NCBI RefSeq assembly: GCF_003730195.1
Contig: NZ_QWGG01000004.1
Coordinates: forward strand, 310,001 to 374,000
Direction: 5' to 3'
Source of the DNA: Halosimplex salinum
GTDB lineage: Archaea > Halobacteriota > Halobacteria > Halobacteriales > Haloarculaceae
Length of the DNA stretch: 64,000 nt
The number at the start of each line of letters is the position of its first letter. The first letter of the stretch is position 1. This document shows positions 25,928-34,899 of the stretch, one piece after another. Position numbers and translations under genes: made by a program. The notes under the pieces are model-generated. The model had not been told where the DNA came from. It worked only from the letters and a program-made list of their open reading frames with translations, and did not search any database.

Positions 25928-26842
25928 TCAGGCGATGGCTATCGAGTGGCCCGCTTCCATTTCGACGGCGTCCGGGCGGATCTCGACGAAGAGGGTCGAC
26001 CCCATCAGGCTCTCCGAGCGAGTGAGTTCCGGGTCGGGGAACGTCACCGTCTCGGTGACCGACCGGTCCCCGGTCTCCACGTCGACGGTGACCGTCGCGG
26101 GCAGCGAACAGCCCAGCGGAACCGCCTCTTCGAACCGTGCCTCCCTGTAGGCGCCGTCTTCCCGGGTCGACGTGGCCCTGTCCCACGTCCCGAGGTGCGG
26201 GGCGGCGCTGAACACCTCGGTGTCGTCCCGCCGGACCGAGATCTGCACGTCGACCGCGCGCTGTAACCCGTTCTCGACGGTGCAATCGGCGGGTTCCGCC
26301 CGGCACCACCAGCCGAGGGCGTGGCCGACGCCGGCGGTCGCGATCAGCGTTCCCCCGAGACCGCCCAGCAGGACGGCCCGTCTGTTCCGTCGGACCGAGC
26401 CCGCGACCCCCGCTTCTGCTGGCTCCTCGCTCGCGGGGGAGACCCCGACCTCCCGGAGCACCCACCGTACCGCGACCCCGAGGACGTACAGTGCGGTGCC
26501 GACGCCGAGCGTGAGCTCGACCGCGGGTTGCAGGAACTGACCGGCCCCGGTCGGGGGCATCCCGACGAACGAGAAGAGTCGCCAGGCGAACGCGTACATC
26601 GCTGGGAACGCGGCCGCCCAGGCGGTGATCAGTCCGCCCGACCACCGCAGCACGAGGCGTGTCAGCGCCGCCCCGACGACGAGGTACGCGACGACCGTCA
26701 GCACCGCGAAGCCGGGACCGGTGCCTAACACCGCGAGGAAGAGTTCGAGCGCGATGGCGGCGACGAACCCCACAGTGAAGGCCAGCGGGACCGTCCGCAG
26801 GCGCTCGCCGAGGAGGTGTGACCGGATCCGACTGTCGTTCAT
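25928..26842 (-). CDS. Membrane protein with C-terminal extracytoplasmic beta domain
   Basis: 304 residues. Four or five helices occupy about residues 12-145; after an Arg-rich cytoplasmic loop (RRNRRAVLLGG) one more hydrophobic segment leads to a beta-rich domain (about 190-300) with two Cys (WWCRAEPADC) that could form a disulfide. The beta domain has the look of haloarchaeal immunoglobulin-like modules. No family is recognised with confidence. ATG 26842 was chosen because MNDSRIRSHLLGERLRTVPL precedes the first helix naturally; an ATG nine codons upstream is possible. Confidence 0.65.
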   Translation of the reverse strand: MNDSRIRSHLLGERLRTVPLAFTVGFVAAIALELFLAVLGTGPGFAVLTVVAYLVVGAALTRLVLRWSGGLITAWAAAFPAMYAFAWRLFSFVGMPPTGAGQFLQPAVELTLGVGTALYVLGVAVRWVLREVGVSPASEEPAEAGVAGSVRRNRRAVLLGGLGGTLIATAGVGHALGWWCRAEPADCTVENGLQRAVDVQISVRRDDTEVFSAAPHLGTWDRATSTREDGAYREARFEEAVPLGCSLPATVTVDVETGDRSVTETVTFPDPELTRSESLMGSTLFVEIRPDAVEMEAGHSIAIA

Positions 26843-26884
26843 CGCCGGGATATCAATGCGACAACACAAAAGGGTTCGTCGGAA

Positions 26885-27316
26885 TCACGGTTCCGCGTCC
26901 GTGAGCGTATCGAGACCGCGGGTCGCTGTGTCGGTCGTCTCGTAACCGCGGACGCCGGGTTCGTCCGTCTCGACGATCAGGCCGGCGGCCCGGAACTCGC
27001 TCAACAGGCCGTGCAGGTCGCTCTCGCAGAGGTCGACCGCGCCCATTAACGTCCGCACGTCGACCGGGCTCCGGGCGTCGATCTCCAGCAGCAGTCCGAG
27101 CGACCGGTCGTCGTGCACGGCGCCGAGGACGGACCGGACAGCGTCGGGGACGGCGCGACTGGCCGTCTCCAGCGGCGACTCGCCGTCGACGGTTTCTAAC
27201 TGCTCGTTGGCGACGTGGCGCTCCTCGCCGGTCTCGGGGTCGCGGACGCGCGAGGAGTCGCTCGACTCCTTCAGGAGGAGATACCGGCGGCCGGACTCGT
27301 CGCGGACCGTTCGCAT
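26885..27316 (-). CDS. Conserved haloarchaeal protein with winged-helix-like C-terminus
   Basis: 143 residues. It starts MRTVRDESGRRYLLLKESSD, with a small beta domain (RDPETGEERHVANEQLE), and ends with a helical region, VDVRTLMGAVDLCESDLHGLLSEFRAAGLIVE, that looks like a winged helix. The order resembles the haloarchaeal DUF7346 family from memory. The tandem repeat at 27370-27545 lies immediately upstream and would occupy its promoter region. Regulatory function is inferred from the helix pattern only. Confidence 0.7.
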   Translation of the reverse strand: MRTVRDESGRRYLLLKESSDSSRVRDPETGEERHVANEQLETVDGESPLETASRAVPDAVRSVLGAVHDDRSLGLLLEIDARSPVDVRTLMGAVDLCESDLHGLLSEFRAAGLIVETDEPGVRGYETTDTATRGLDTLTDAEP

Positions 27317-27369
27317 AGTCGCCGATAACGGGTTCGCGTGGTTAGCCGTTCCGGTCGGGCACACGGCGA

Positions 27370-27545
27370 CTCACTCGCGACGGCGCTGGCGGTTCCGCCA
27401 CAGCAACGCCTCACCGCCACAGCAACACCATCACCGCTCCGCCACCGCCGGCGCTCACTCGCGACGGCGCTGGCGGTTCCGCCACAGCAACGCCTCACCG
27501 CCACAGCAACACCATCACCGCTCCGCCACCGCCGGCGCTCACTCG
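27370..27545. repeat. Tandem repeat, two 84-bp units plus a partial third
   Basis: Two identical 84-bp units (27370-27453, 27454-27537) and the first bases of a third. Read on the minus strand, each begins AGCGCCGGCGGTGGCGGAGC and ends GCCGTCGCGAGTG, matching the repeat at 5011-5281 in opposite orientation. The partial third unit contains the stop codon of the gene ending at 27539. 84 is divisible by 3, but no coding role is evident. Confidence 0.92.
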
Positions 27546-27865
27546 CCGTCGGCGCGGAAGCGGCGGTACTGGAGGACGCCGTACGCGAAGGTGACGACGC
27601 CGAGGGCGAACATCGGCCCGCCGGTGTCCCAGTCGCCCCTGAAGTAGACGAACATCGGACCGAGCGCCATCGCGAGTATCGCCACGTCGAAGACGACGAC
27701 GAGCCGCCAGAACGTGCGGGAGATCTCGGGGTCGACGTCGGTCGGGTCCTGCGGTTCGGGCACCGACGGCACCTCGATCTCGGGCACATCGGGACCGAGC
27801 GACGGCTCGAAGCGCTCGGGGTTGCCCAGCAGGCTGTCGTCTCCCTCGTCCGCGTCCTCGGACAC
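27539..27865 (-). CDS. Small membrane protein, DUF7322-like
   Basis: 108 residues, GTG start (VSEDADEGDDSLLGNPERFE). An acidic, Pro-rich N-terminus is followed by DPEISRTFWRLVVVFDVAIL and two membrane helices (about 58-78 and 85-102), ending RRFRADGE. It fits, from memory, the haloarchaeal DUF7322 family. No ATG is available in frame in the acidic region, so GTG is the likely start. Its stop lies at the edge of the tandem repeat. Confidence 0.75.
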   Translation of the reverse strand: MSEDADEGDDSLLGNPERFEPSLGPDVPEIEVPSVPEPQDPTDVDPEISRTFWRLVVVFDVAILAMALGPMFVYFRGDWDTGGPMFALGVVTFAYGVLQYRRFRADGE

Positions 27866-27932
27866 ACCCGGCGGTTGACGACTGGCGATGAAAAGGGTTC
27901 TCAATCGCCGCCTGACTCGTGACGCGCCCGCC

Positions 27933-28139
27933 TCAGGCCATCTGTCCGAGCGCGATGGCGTCGTCGGCCTCAACCCAGGCGAGGGGGTTCTCGACGTCGA
28001 ACAGGACCACACCGTCCTCGACCTCGTAGGCGTCGGTGGACGCGACGCCCTCGGTGTCGGCCGGTACCGTCCGCACGTCCGCGGCCGGCTCGCTCTCGCC
28101 ACTGTCCACCTGGCTCCCGTGCGTCGTGTGGTCCGTCAT
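27933..28139 (-). CDS. Small acidic haloarchaeal protein, DUF7331-like
   Basis: 68 residues: MTDHTTHGSQVDSGESEPAA... followed by the conserved-looking VASTDAYEVEDGVVLFDVENPLAWVEADDA (split here by many acidic residues). It resembles DUF7331, a short protein common in haloarchaea. No function is known. It is divergent from polB; the 126-bp spacer holds promoters for both. Confidence 0.75.
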   Translation of the reverse strand: MTDHTTHGSQVDSGESEPAADVRTVPADTEGVASTDAYEVEDGVVLFDVENPLAWVEADDAIALGQMA

Positions 28140-28231
28140 GGCTTCGTGCCGGGGTTTGGGACACCGTACCAAGTATCTTCTGCCTGTATCGACGGCCCCG
28201 ACTCGCGCCTCGGCGACCCGGTATACCGCGA

Positions 28232-28242
28232 CTATTTTAATC
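28232..28242 (+). promoter_or_regulatory. TATA box of polB
   Basis: CTATTTTAATC ends 23 bp before ATG 28266, in GC-rich surroundings. The spacing suggests a leaderless or very short leader transcript. Confidence 0.6.
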
Positions 28243-28265
28243 GATGGTCGCCAAGCGAGAGCAAC

Positions 28266-30998
28266 ATGGAGCAAACGGGTATCGGGGACTTCGACGCCGG
28301 CGGCGACCGGCCCGCCGACGAGGCCGCACACGTCGCCGGCAACGGCGGGTCAGGTGCCGACGTGGTCGACGCCGACGTGGTCGACGCGGACTCGGTCCGC
28401 TTTCCCGACGCCGAGGGGTCGGTCACGCTGACGGTCACACAGGTCGACTACACCGTCGAATACGGCGGCGACGAGGAGTTCCCCGTCGTCCACGTGTTCG
28501 GCCGCACCGACGGCGGCGACGGCCAGCCGGAGCTCGAACACGTCGAGGTGTACGACTTCGAGCCGTACTTCTACGCCCCGATCGACGACGTCGACGACGA
28601 ACGGATCGCACAGTACGACGGCCTCGTGGACTACCGCGAGACCGACGAGGACGGGGAGCCCTTCGAATCTATTCGCGGCGACCGACTCGCGAAGATCGTC
28701 GGCCGCACGCCGCGCGACGTGGGACAGGTCCGCGACGAGTTCGACCACTACGAGGCGGACATCCTCTTCCCCAACCGCCTGCTCATCGACAAGGACATCA
28801 AGAGCGGCGTTCGCGTCCCCGAGCGCCGCACCGACGACGGGACGATCCGGATCCCCCACCAGGAGATCCAGGCCGTCGAGGCCAACACCACGCCGCGGGT
28901 CAACTTCTTCGACATCGAGGTCGACGACCGCAACGGCTTCCCCGAGGACGGGGAGGAGACCATCGTCTGTCTCACCTCTCACGACTCCTACCGCGACGAG
29001 TACATCAACTGGCTCTACCAGTCGCCGGCGGGCGTCGACGGCCCCGCCGCGCTCGAAGCCTACGAACCCATCGAGGACGACATCGACGCGGACGTGCGGG
29101 TCTTCGAGGAGGAGGAGGCGATGCTCGAGGCGTTCGTCGACTACGTCGAGGAGACCGACCCGGACGTGTTCAGCGGGTGGAACTTCGACGACTTCGACGC
29201 CCCGTACTTCCTCGACCGCATGGAGGAACTCCAGAGTTCGAGTCACGACTACGATCTGGACATCGACCGCCTCTCGCGCGTGGACGAGGTGTGGCGCTCG
29301 GACTGGAACGGCCCGGACATCAAGGGCCGGGTCGTGTTCGACCTCCTGCGCGCCTACAAGAGCACCCAGCGCACGGAACTGGAGTCCTACCGCCTCGACG
29401 CGGTGGGCGAGGTCGAACTGGGGATCGGCAAGGAACGCTACAGCGGCGACATCGGCGACCTGTGGGAGCAGAACCCCGAGCGCCTGCTGGAGTACAACCT
29501 CCGCGACGTCGAACTCTGCGTCGAACTCGACCGCAAGCAGGACATCGTCGCCTTCTTCGAGGAGGTCGCCTCGTTCGTCGGCTGCAAGCTCGAAGACGCG
29601 CCGACCGCGGGCGACGCGGTCGACATGTACGTCCTCCACAAGGCCTACGGCGACTTCGCGCTCCCCTCGAAGGGAACGGTCGAATCCGGCGAGGAGTTCG
29701 AGGGCGGCGCCGTCTTCGAACCGATCACGGGCGTCCGGGAGAACGTCTCCGTCCTCGACCTGAAGTCGCTGTACCCGATGTGCATGTGGACGACCAACGC
29801 CTCGCCGGAGACCAAGGTCGACGACCCCGAGGCGTACGACGGCGAGACCTACAGCACGCCCACGGGCCAGCACTTCCGCAAGGAGCCGGCCGGCATGATG
29901 CGGGAGATGATCGACGAACTCCTGACAGAACGCGAAGAGAAGAAGGAACTCCGGGATTCGCACGAGCCGGGCTCTGAAGCGTACGAACGCTTCGACAATC
30001 AGCAGGCCTCTGTCAAGGTCGTTATGAACTCTTTATATGGGGTATCGGGCTGGGATCGCTTCCGCCTCTACGACAAGGACAGCGCGGCGGCGGTGACGGC
30101 CACGGGTCGAGAAGTCATCAACTACACCGAGGAATCGGTCAACGACTTCGGCTACGAGGTGATCTACGGGGACACCGACTCGGTGATGCTGGAGATCGGT
30201 CAGGACGCCGAGAAGGACGAAGCCATCGAGAACTCCTTCGAACTCGAGGAGCAGATCAACGACTCCTACGACTCCTACGCTCGCGAGAACCTCAACGCCG
30301 ACGAACACCGCTTCCAGATCGAGTTCGAGAAGCTCTATCGACGCTTCTTCCAGGCGGGCAAGAAGAAGCGCTACGCGGGCCACATCGTCTGGAAGGAGGG
30401 CAAGGACGTCGACGACATCGACATCACGGGCTTCGAGTACCAGCGCTCGGACATCGCACCGATCACGAAGGAGGTCCAGCTGAAGGTCATCGAGATGATC
30501 GTCCACGGCGAGGACTTAGAGGACGTGAAAGACTACGTCCACGACGTCATCGCGGACTACCAGGACGGGAACGTCAGCCTCGACGACGTGGGCATCCCCG
30601 GTGGTATCGGGAAGAAACTCGACAACTACGACACCGACACCGCGCAGGTCCGCGGCGCGAAGTACGCCAACCTGCTCCTCGGAACGAACTTCGCCAGCGG
30701 CTCCAAGCCCAAGCGGCTCTATCTGAAGAAGGTCCACCCCGAGTTCTTCCGCGAGATCGAGGCGGAGAAGGGCCTCGACCCCGCCGAGGACGTGCTCTAC
30801 GGCGAGTTCAAGCGCGATCCCGACGTGATCTGCTTCGAGTACTCCGACCAGGTGCCAGACGCGTTCGAGGTCGACTGGGACAAGATGCTCGACAAGACGC
30901 TCAAGGGCCCCATCGCGCGGATCCTCGAGGCCCTCGACATCTCCTGGGAGGAGGTCAAGAGCGGCCAGGAACAGACCGGCCTCGAGAGCTTCATGTAG
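28266..30998 (+). CDS. polB: Family B replicative DNA polymerase
   Basis: 910 residues. Exonuclease motifs: FFDIEVD (Asp216, Glu218), FSGWNFDDFDAPY and YNLRDVELC. Polymerase motif A is DLKSLYPM, motif B is KVVMNSLYG (Lys584-Gly592), motif C is YGDTDSVM (Asp636, Asp638); KKKRYAGHI follows. It synthesises DNA with 3'-5' proofreading. An N-terminal acidic region of about 50 residues precedes the core. Many haloarchaeal PolB genes carry inteins in motifs A, B or C; all three are uninterrupted here. The codons at motif B (TCT TTA TAT GGG GTA) are unlike the rest of the gene. The start is supported by the TATA box. Confidence 0.96.
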   Translation: MEQTGIGDFDAGGDRPADEAAHVAGNGGSGADVVDADVVDADSVRFPDAEGSVTLTVTQVDYTVEYGGDEEFPVVHVFGRTDGGDGQPELEHVEVYDFEPYFYAPIDDVDDERIAQYDGLVDYRETDEDGEPFESIRGDRLAKIVGRTPRDVGQVRDEFDHYEADILFPNRLLIDKDIKSGVRVPERRTDDGTIRIPHQEIQAVEANTTPRVNFFDIEVDDRNGFPEDGEETIVCLTSHDSYRDEYINWLYQSPAGVDGPAALEAYEPIEDDIDADVRVFEEEEAMLEAFVDYVEETDPDVFSGWNFDDFDAPYFLDRMEELQSSSHDYDLDIDRLSRVDEVWRSDWNGPDIKGRVVFDLLRAYKSTQRTELESYRLDAVGEVELGIGKERYSGDIGDLWEQNPERLLEYNLRDVELCVELDRKQDIVAFFEEVASFVGCKLEDAPTAGDAVDMYVLHKAYGDFALPSKGTVESGEEFEGGAVFEPITGVRENVSVLDLKSLYPMCMWTTNASPETKVDDPEAYDGETYSTPTGQHFRKEPAGMMREMIDELLTEREEKKELRDSHEPGSEAYERFDNQQASVKVVMNSLYGVSGWDRFRLYDKDSAAAVTATGREVINYTEESVNDFGYEVIYGDTDSVMLEIGQDAEKDEAIENSFELEEQINDSYDSYARENLNADEHRFQIEFEKLYRRFFQAGKKKRYAGHIVWKEGKDVDDIDITGFEYQRSDIAPITKEVQLKVIEMIVHGEDLEDVKDYVHDVIADYQDGNVSLDDVGIPGGIGKKLDNYDTDTAQVRGAKYANLLLGTNFASGSKPKRLYLKKVHPEFFREIEAEKGLDPAEDVLYGEFKRDPDVICFEYSDQVPDAFEVDWDKMLDKTLKGPIARILEALDISWEEVKSGQEQTGLESFM

Positions 30999-31018
30999 GC
31001 GCCGACCGCCCCGCACGG

Positions 31019-31038
31019 CGCCCGAACCGGTTCGGGCG
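31019..31038. promoter_or_regulatory. Perfect 20-bp palindrome between polB and sufC
   Basis: CGCCCGAACC followed directly by its reverse complement. It lies 20 bp after the polB stop and about 120 bp before the suf start, with no T-run after it. It could be a terminator hairpin for polB or a protein-binding site. Confidence 0.6.
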
Positions 31039-31130
31039 GGCGACGTCTGTCGCGCCTGCCGTCCCGTTCGGTTCACCAAACCCCAAATTCGCTTTCCGTT
31101 TCGCAAAAGACGGTCGTGGAAACTCGAAAC

Positions 31131-31180
31131 TATTATCAGCGACAGTACCGTGTTTTAGGATGACCGAAACACATGGCTGA
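31131..31180 (+). promoter_or_regulatory. suf operon promoter and 6-codon leader ORF
   Basis: A TATA-like TATTAT (31131-31136) stands 23 bp before ATG 31160, which opens a six-codon ORF (MTETHG, stop at 31178-31180). That ORF overlaps the sufC start at 31173 in another frame. A leaderless transcript could therefore begin with the tiny ORF; whether it is translated is unknown. Confidence 0.45.
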
Positions 31181-32102
31181 ACTCGAAATCAAAAACTTGC
31201 AGGCGAAAGTCGCAGAGGAGGACGGAGAGCAGATCCTTCGCGGCGTGGACCTTTCGGTGGAGTCGGGCGAGATCCACGCGCTCATGGGACCGAACGGCAG
31301 CGGGAAGTCGACGCTGGCGAAGATCATCGCGGGCCACCCGGCCTACGAGGTGACGGGCGGCAGCGTCTCCCTCCACATCGAGGAAGACGAGTTCGACGGC
31401 ATCGACGTGCCGGCGGACCTCCAGACGTGGGACCTCCTCGACCTCGAACCGAACGAGCGCGCGGCGCTGGGCATCTTCCTGGCCTTCCAGTACCCCGCCG
31501 AGATCGAGGGCGTCACGATGGTGAACTTCCTCCGCACGGCGCTCAACGCCAAGCTCGAGGAGCGCGAGGAGCTCTTCGAGGACGAGGACGAAGACGAAGC
31601 GGACGCCGAGAGCGAGGACACCAACGAGGACGCGGCCGGCTACGAGACCTCCCCGATGGAAGGGCCCGCGGACGAGGGCGAAGTCGGCGTCGCGGAGTTC
31701 CAGGAGATCCTCCAGGAGAAGATGGAGCAGCTCGACATGGACGAGAAGTTCGCGAACCGGTATCTCAACGCGGGCTTCTCCGGCGGCGAGAAGAAGCAGA
31801 ACGAGGTCCTCCAGGCCGCGATCCTCGAGCCGAGCATCGCCGTGCTCGACGAGATCGACTCCGGGCTGGACATCGACCGCCTGCAGGACGTCTCTCACGG
31901 GATCAACGCGCTGCGCGACGAGCAGGGCGCGGGCATCCTCCAGATCACCCACTACCAGCGCATCCTCGACTACGTCGAGCCGGACCACGTCCACGTCATG
32001 ATCGACGGGGAGATCGCCAAGTCCGGCGGCGCGGAACTGGCCGAGACCCTCGAAGACGAGGGGTACGACTGGGTCCGCGAGGAAGTCTACGAGGCGGCCT
32101 GA
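31173..32102 (+). CDS. sufC: Fe-S cluster assembly ATPase SufC
   Basis: 309 residues. Walker [10 protein letters not shown] (about 39-47), ABC signature [14 protein letters not shown] and Walker [15 protein letters not shown] are all present. An acidic insert (about 128-170, [19 protein letters not shown]) lengthens it compared with about 250 residues in bacteria and is typical of haloarchaea. SufC drives ATP-dependent changes in the SufBCD scaffold that builds Fe-S clusters. First gene of sufC-sufB-sufD, same strand, with short gaps. Confidence 0.95.
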   Translation: MAELEIKNLQAKVAEEDGEQILRGVDLSVESGEIHALMGPNGSGKSTLAKIIAGHPAYEVTGGSVSLHIEEDEFDGIDVPADLQTWDLLDLEPNERAALGIFLAFQYPAEIEGVTMVNFLRTALNAKLEEREELFEDEDEDEADAESEDTNEDAAGYETSPMEGPADEGEVGVAEFQEILQEKMEQLDMDEKFANRYLNAGFSGGEKKQNEVLQAAILEPSIAVLDEIDSGLDIDRLQDVSHGINALRDEQGAGILQITHYQRILDYVEPDHVHVMIDGEIAKSGGAELAETLEDEGYDWVREEVYEAA

Positions 32103-32147
32103 CGTGCACAGGGTATTACGGCTACAGACCAAACCTACGACACAACA

Positions 32148-33578
32148 ATGAGCTCAGACCAAGACCACCTAAAAGAGACCGACACCGAGGCCCGCTTCGA
32201 GTTCAAGAAGGAGGAGAACTCGGCGTTCGAGGCAGAGAAGGGACTGACCGAGGAGACGGTCAGGATCATCTCGGAAGACAAGGACGAGCCCGAGTGGATG
32301 CTCGAGCGACGCCTCCGCGCCCTGGAGCAGTTCCAGGAGATGCCGATGCCGACGGACTGGCCCGGCCAGCCCGACCTCTCCGAGGTCGAGATCGAGGAGA
32401 TCGTCCCGTACATCCGCCCGGACATCGAGACCCGCGGCGGCGCCGAGGAGTGGGAGGACCTCCCCGAGGAGATCCAGGACACCTTCGACAAACTGGGCAT
32501 CCCGGAAGCCGAGAAGAACGCCCTCTCGGGCGTCGGCGCCCAGTACGAGTCGGAGATCGTCTACCAGAACATGCAGGAGCGCTGGGAGGAGAAAGGCGTC
32601 ATCTTCTGTGACATGGACAGGGCCGTCCAGGAGCACGAGGAGATCGTCAAGGAGCACTTCATGACGAAGTGCGTTCCCCCGAGCGACAACAAGTTCGCCG
32701 CGCTGCACGGCGCCATCTGGTCCGGCGGTTCCTTCGTCTACATCCCGGAGGACACCACGGTCAACATGCCGGTGCAGGCGTACTTCCGTATGAACTCCGA
32801 GGGGATGGGCCAGTTCGAGCACACGCTCATCATCGCCGAGGAGAACTCCGAGGTCCACTACATCGAGGGCTGTTCCGCGCCGAAGTACTCGGCGTTCAAC
32901 CTCCACAGCGGGGGCGTCGAGGTGTTCGTCCGCGAGAACGCACACGTTCAGTACTCGACCGTCCAGAACTGGTCGAAGAACACGTACAACCTCAACACGA
33001 AGCGCGCCATCTGCGAGGCCGACGGCACCATGGAGTGGGTGTCCGGGTCGATGGGTTCCAAGGCGACGATGCTCTACCCGAGCACCATCCTCAAGGGCCC
33101 CGGCGCGACCGACAACCACATCACCATCGCCATGGCCGGCGAGGGGCAGGACATCGACACCGGCGCGAAGGTGTACCACAACGCGCCCGACACGAAGTCG
33201 ACCATCGAGTCCAAGTCCATCGCCAAGGACGGCGGCCGCACCAACTACCGCGGCCTCGTCCACATGGCCGACGGCGCGGAGAACGCCTCCACCTCCGTCG
33301 AGTGTGACGCGCTCATGTTCGACAACGACTCCACGTCGGACACGATGCCGTACATGGAGATCCAGGAGAACAAGGTCGACGTCGCCCACGAGGCGACCGT
33401 CGGCAAGATCGGCGACGAGGACGTGTTCTACCTCCAGAGCCGCGGCCTGGACGACGACGACGCCAAGCAGATGATCGTCGCCGGCTTCATCGAGCCGATC
33501 ACCGAGGAACTGCCCATCGAGTACGCGGTCGAGCTCAACCGCCTCATCGAACTGGAGATGGAGGGCTCGCTCGGGTAA
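32148..33578 (+). CDS. sufB: Fe-S cluster scaffold protein SufB
   Basis: 476 residues, the usual length. After a helical N-terminus (EDKDEPEWMLERRLRALEQF) comes the parallel beta-helix core, with EGCSAPKYSAFNLHSGGVEV and QNWSKNTYNLNTKRAICE. The latter contains the conserved Cys region thought to hold the nascent cluster. The C-terminal LQSRGLDDDDAKQMIVAGFIEP is the SufC-contact helix region. It forms the scaffold complex with SufD and SufC in the cytoplasm. Confidence 0.96.
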   Translation: MSSDQDHLKETDTEARFEFKKEENSAFEAEKGLTEETVRIISEDKDEPEWMLERRLRALEQFQEMPMPTDWPGQPDLSEVEIEEIVPYIRPDIETRGGAEEWEDLPEEIQDTFDKLGIPEAEKNALSGVGAQYESEIVYQNMQERWEEKGVIFCDMDRAVQEHEEIVKEHFMTKCVPPSDNKFAALHGAIWSGGSFVYIPEDTTVNMPVQAYFRMNSEGMGQFEHTLIIAEENSEVHYIEGCSAPKYSAFNLHSGGVEVFVRENAHVQYSTVQNWSKNTYNLNTKRAICEADGTMEWVSGSMGSKATMLYPSTILKGPGATDNHITIAMAGEGQDIDTGAKVYHNAPDTKSTIESKSIAKDGGRTNYRGLVHMADGAENASTSVECDALMFDNDSTSDTMPYMEIQENKVDVAHEATVGKIGDEDVFYLQSRGLDDDDAKQMIVAGFIEPITEELPIEYAVELNRLIELEMEGSLG

Positions 33579-33593
33579 CCCCCGGTGTCTACC

Positions 33594-34808
33594 ATGAGTA
33601 CGCAGCTACACGCAAACCTCACAGAGGAACAAGTACAGCAGATCAGTGGCGAACTCGACGAGCCAGAGTGGCTCCTCGAGACGCGTCTCGACGCCCTCGC
33701 GGCGCTCGACGACCTCGACATGCCGGACGTCATCACGACGCCCGGCCCCCGCCACTGGACGAACCTCGTCGACCTCGACTACGAGTCGCTGGTCGACCCG
33801 CTGGAGTTCGCCCAGGAGAAAGACCGCGTCGAAGCCGAGGGCGCGGACGTGCTCTCGTGGAGCGACGCGCTCGCCGAGCACGGCGACCTCATCGAGGAGC
33901 ACTTCGGCAGCGTCGTCGACCCGCAACGGGACTTCCTGACGGCCCTGTCAACGGCGCTGTTCAGCGCGGGGACGGTCGTCTACGTCCCCGAGGGCGTCGC
34001 CGCCGAGGACGTGAAGATCCGGACCCGGATGAACAGCCGTTCGCTGTTCAACTACACGCTCGTGATCGCCGAGGAGTCGGCTTCGGCGACGATCCTCGAG
34101 CGCCAGACGACGGGTACGAACATCGACGGTGACCAGTACTATTCGGGCATCGTCGAGGTCGTCGCCGGCGAGAACGCGAGCGTCCAGTACGGCGCGCTCC
34201 AGAACCTCGCCGAGGACACCTACAACTTCTCGGTCAAGCGCGGTCACGCCGGCAAACACGGCTCGGTCGACTGGATCGAGGGCAACATCGGCTCTCGTCT
34301 CACCAAGTCCAGCGTCGAGACGCGACTGCTCGGCGAGGGCTCCGAGAGCCGGATCGTCGGTGCGTTCTTCGGCCACGAGGACCAGCACTTCGACATCAAC
34401 AGCCGGGTCTGGCACGAGCACGAGCACACCACGGCCGACCTCGTCACCCGCGGCGTCCTCGACGACGAGGCGCGCTCGGTGTACGAGGGCGTCCAGGACG
34501 TGGGCCGCGACGCGTGGGACACGAGCTCCTACCAGCGCGAGAACACGCTGATGCTGAGCGACGACGCCGAGGCCGACGCCTCGCCGAAGCTCATCATCAA
34601 CAACCACGACACCGAGGCCAGCCACTCCGCGACGGTCGGCCAGGTCGACGCCGAGGAGCTGTTCTACATGACGTCTCGCGGCGTCGGCGAGGAGCACGCG
34701 ACCAACATGCTCGTCGAGGGCTTCTTCGTGCCCGTCCTCGAAGAGGTCGCCGTCGACGAACTCCGCGACGACCTCCGCGAACTCGTCGCCGAGCGTCTGC
34801 GCGAGTAG
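33594..34808 (+). CDS. sufD: Fe-S cluster assembly protein SufD
   Basis: 404 residues from ATG 33594; an in-frame GTG nine bases upstream is possible. It is homologous to SufB: helical start DEPEWLLETRLDALAALDD, then beta-helix repeats, and a C-terminus MTSRGVGEEHATNMLVEGFF leading to ELVAERLRE. It partners SufB in the scaffold. The last 102 coding bases before the stop recur, 94 percent identical, at 35365-35466 beyond the HIT gene. Confidence 0.95.
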   Translation: MSTQLHANLTEEQVQQISGELDEPEWLLETRLDALAALDDLDMPDVITTPGPRHWTNLVDLDYESLVDPLEFAQEKDRVEAEGADVLSWSDALAEHGDLIEEHFGSVVDPQRDFLTALSTALFSAGTVVYVPEGVAAEDVKIRTRMNSRSLFNYTLVIAEESASATILERQTTGTNIDGDQYYSGIVEVVAGENASVQYGALQNLAEDTYNFSVKRGHAGKHGSVDWIEGNIGSRLTKSSVETRLLGEGSESRIVGAFFGHEDQHFDINSRVWHEHEHTTADLVTRGVLDDEARSVYEGVQDVGRDAWDTSSYQRENTLMLSDDAEADASPKLIINNHDTEASHSATVGQVDAEELFYMTSRGVGEEHATNMLVEGFFVPVLEEVAVDELRDDLRELVAERLRE

Positions 34809-34841
34809 TCGCGGTCGTCGCAGTTCCACGACCGGTTCTTT

Positions 34842-34856
34842 TGCGAACAGTTCGCA
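34842..34856. promoter_or_regulatory. 15-bp palindrome upstream of the HIT gene
   Basis: TGCGAAC-A-GTTCGCA, perfect 7-bp arms around one base, 43 bp before ATG 34900 and 33 bp after the sufD stop. Its position suits an operator, or part of a short terminator after sufD. Confidence 0.5.
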
Positions 34857-34899
34857 CACCACCGGAATCGTGACGTGTCGAGTTCGCGTGGGTCGCGGT

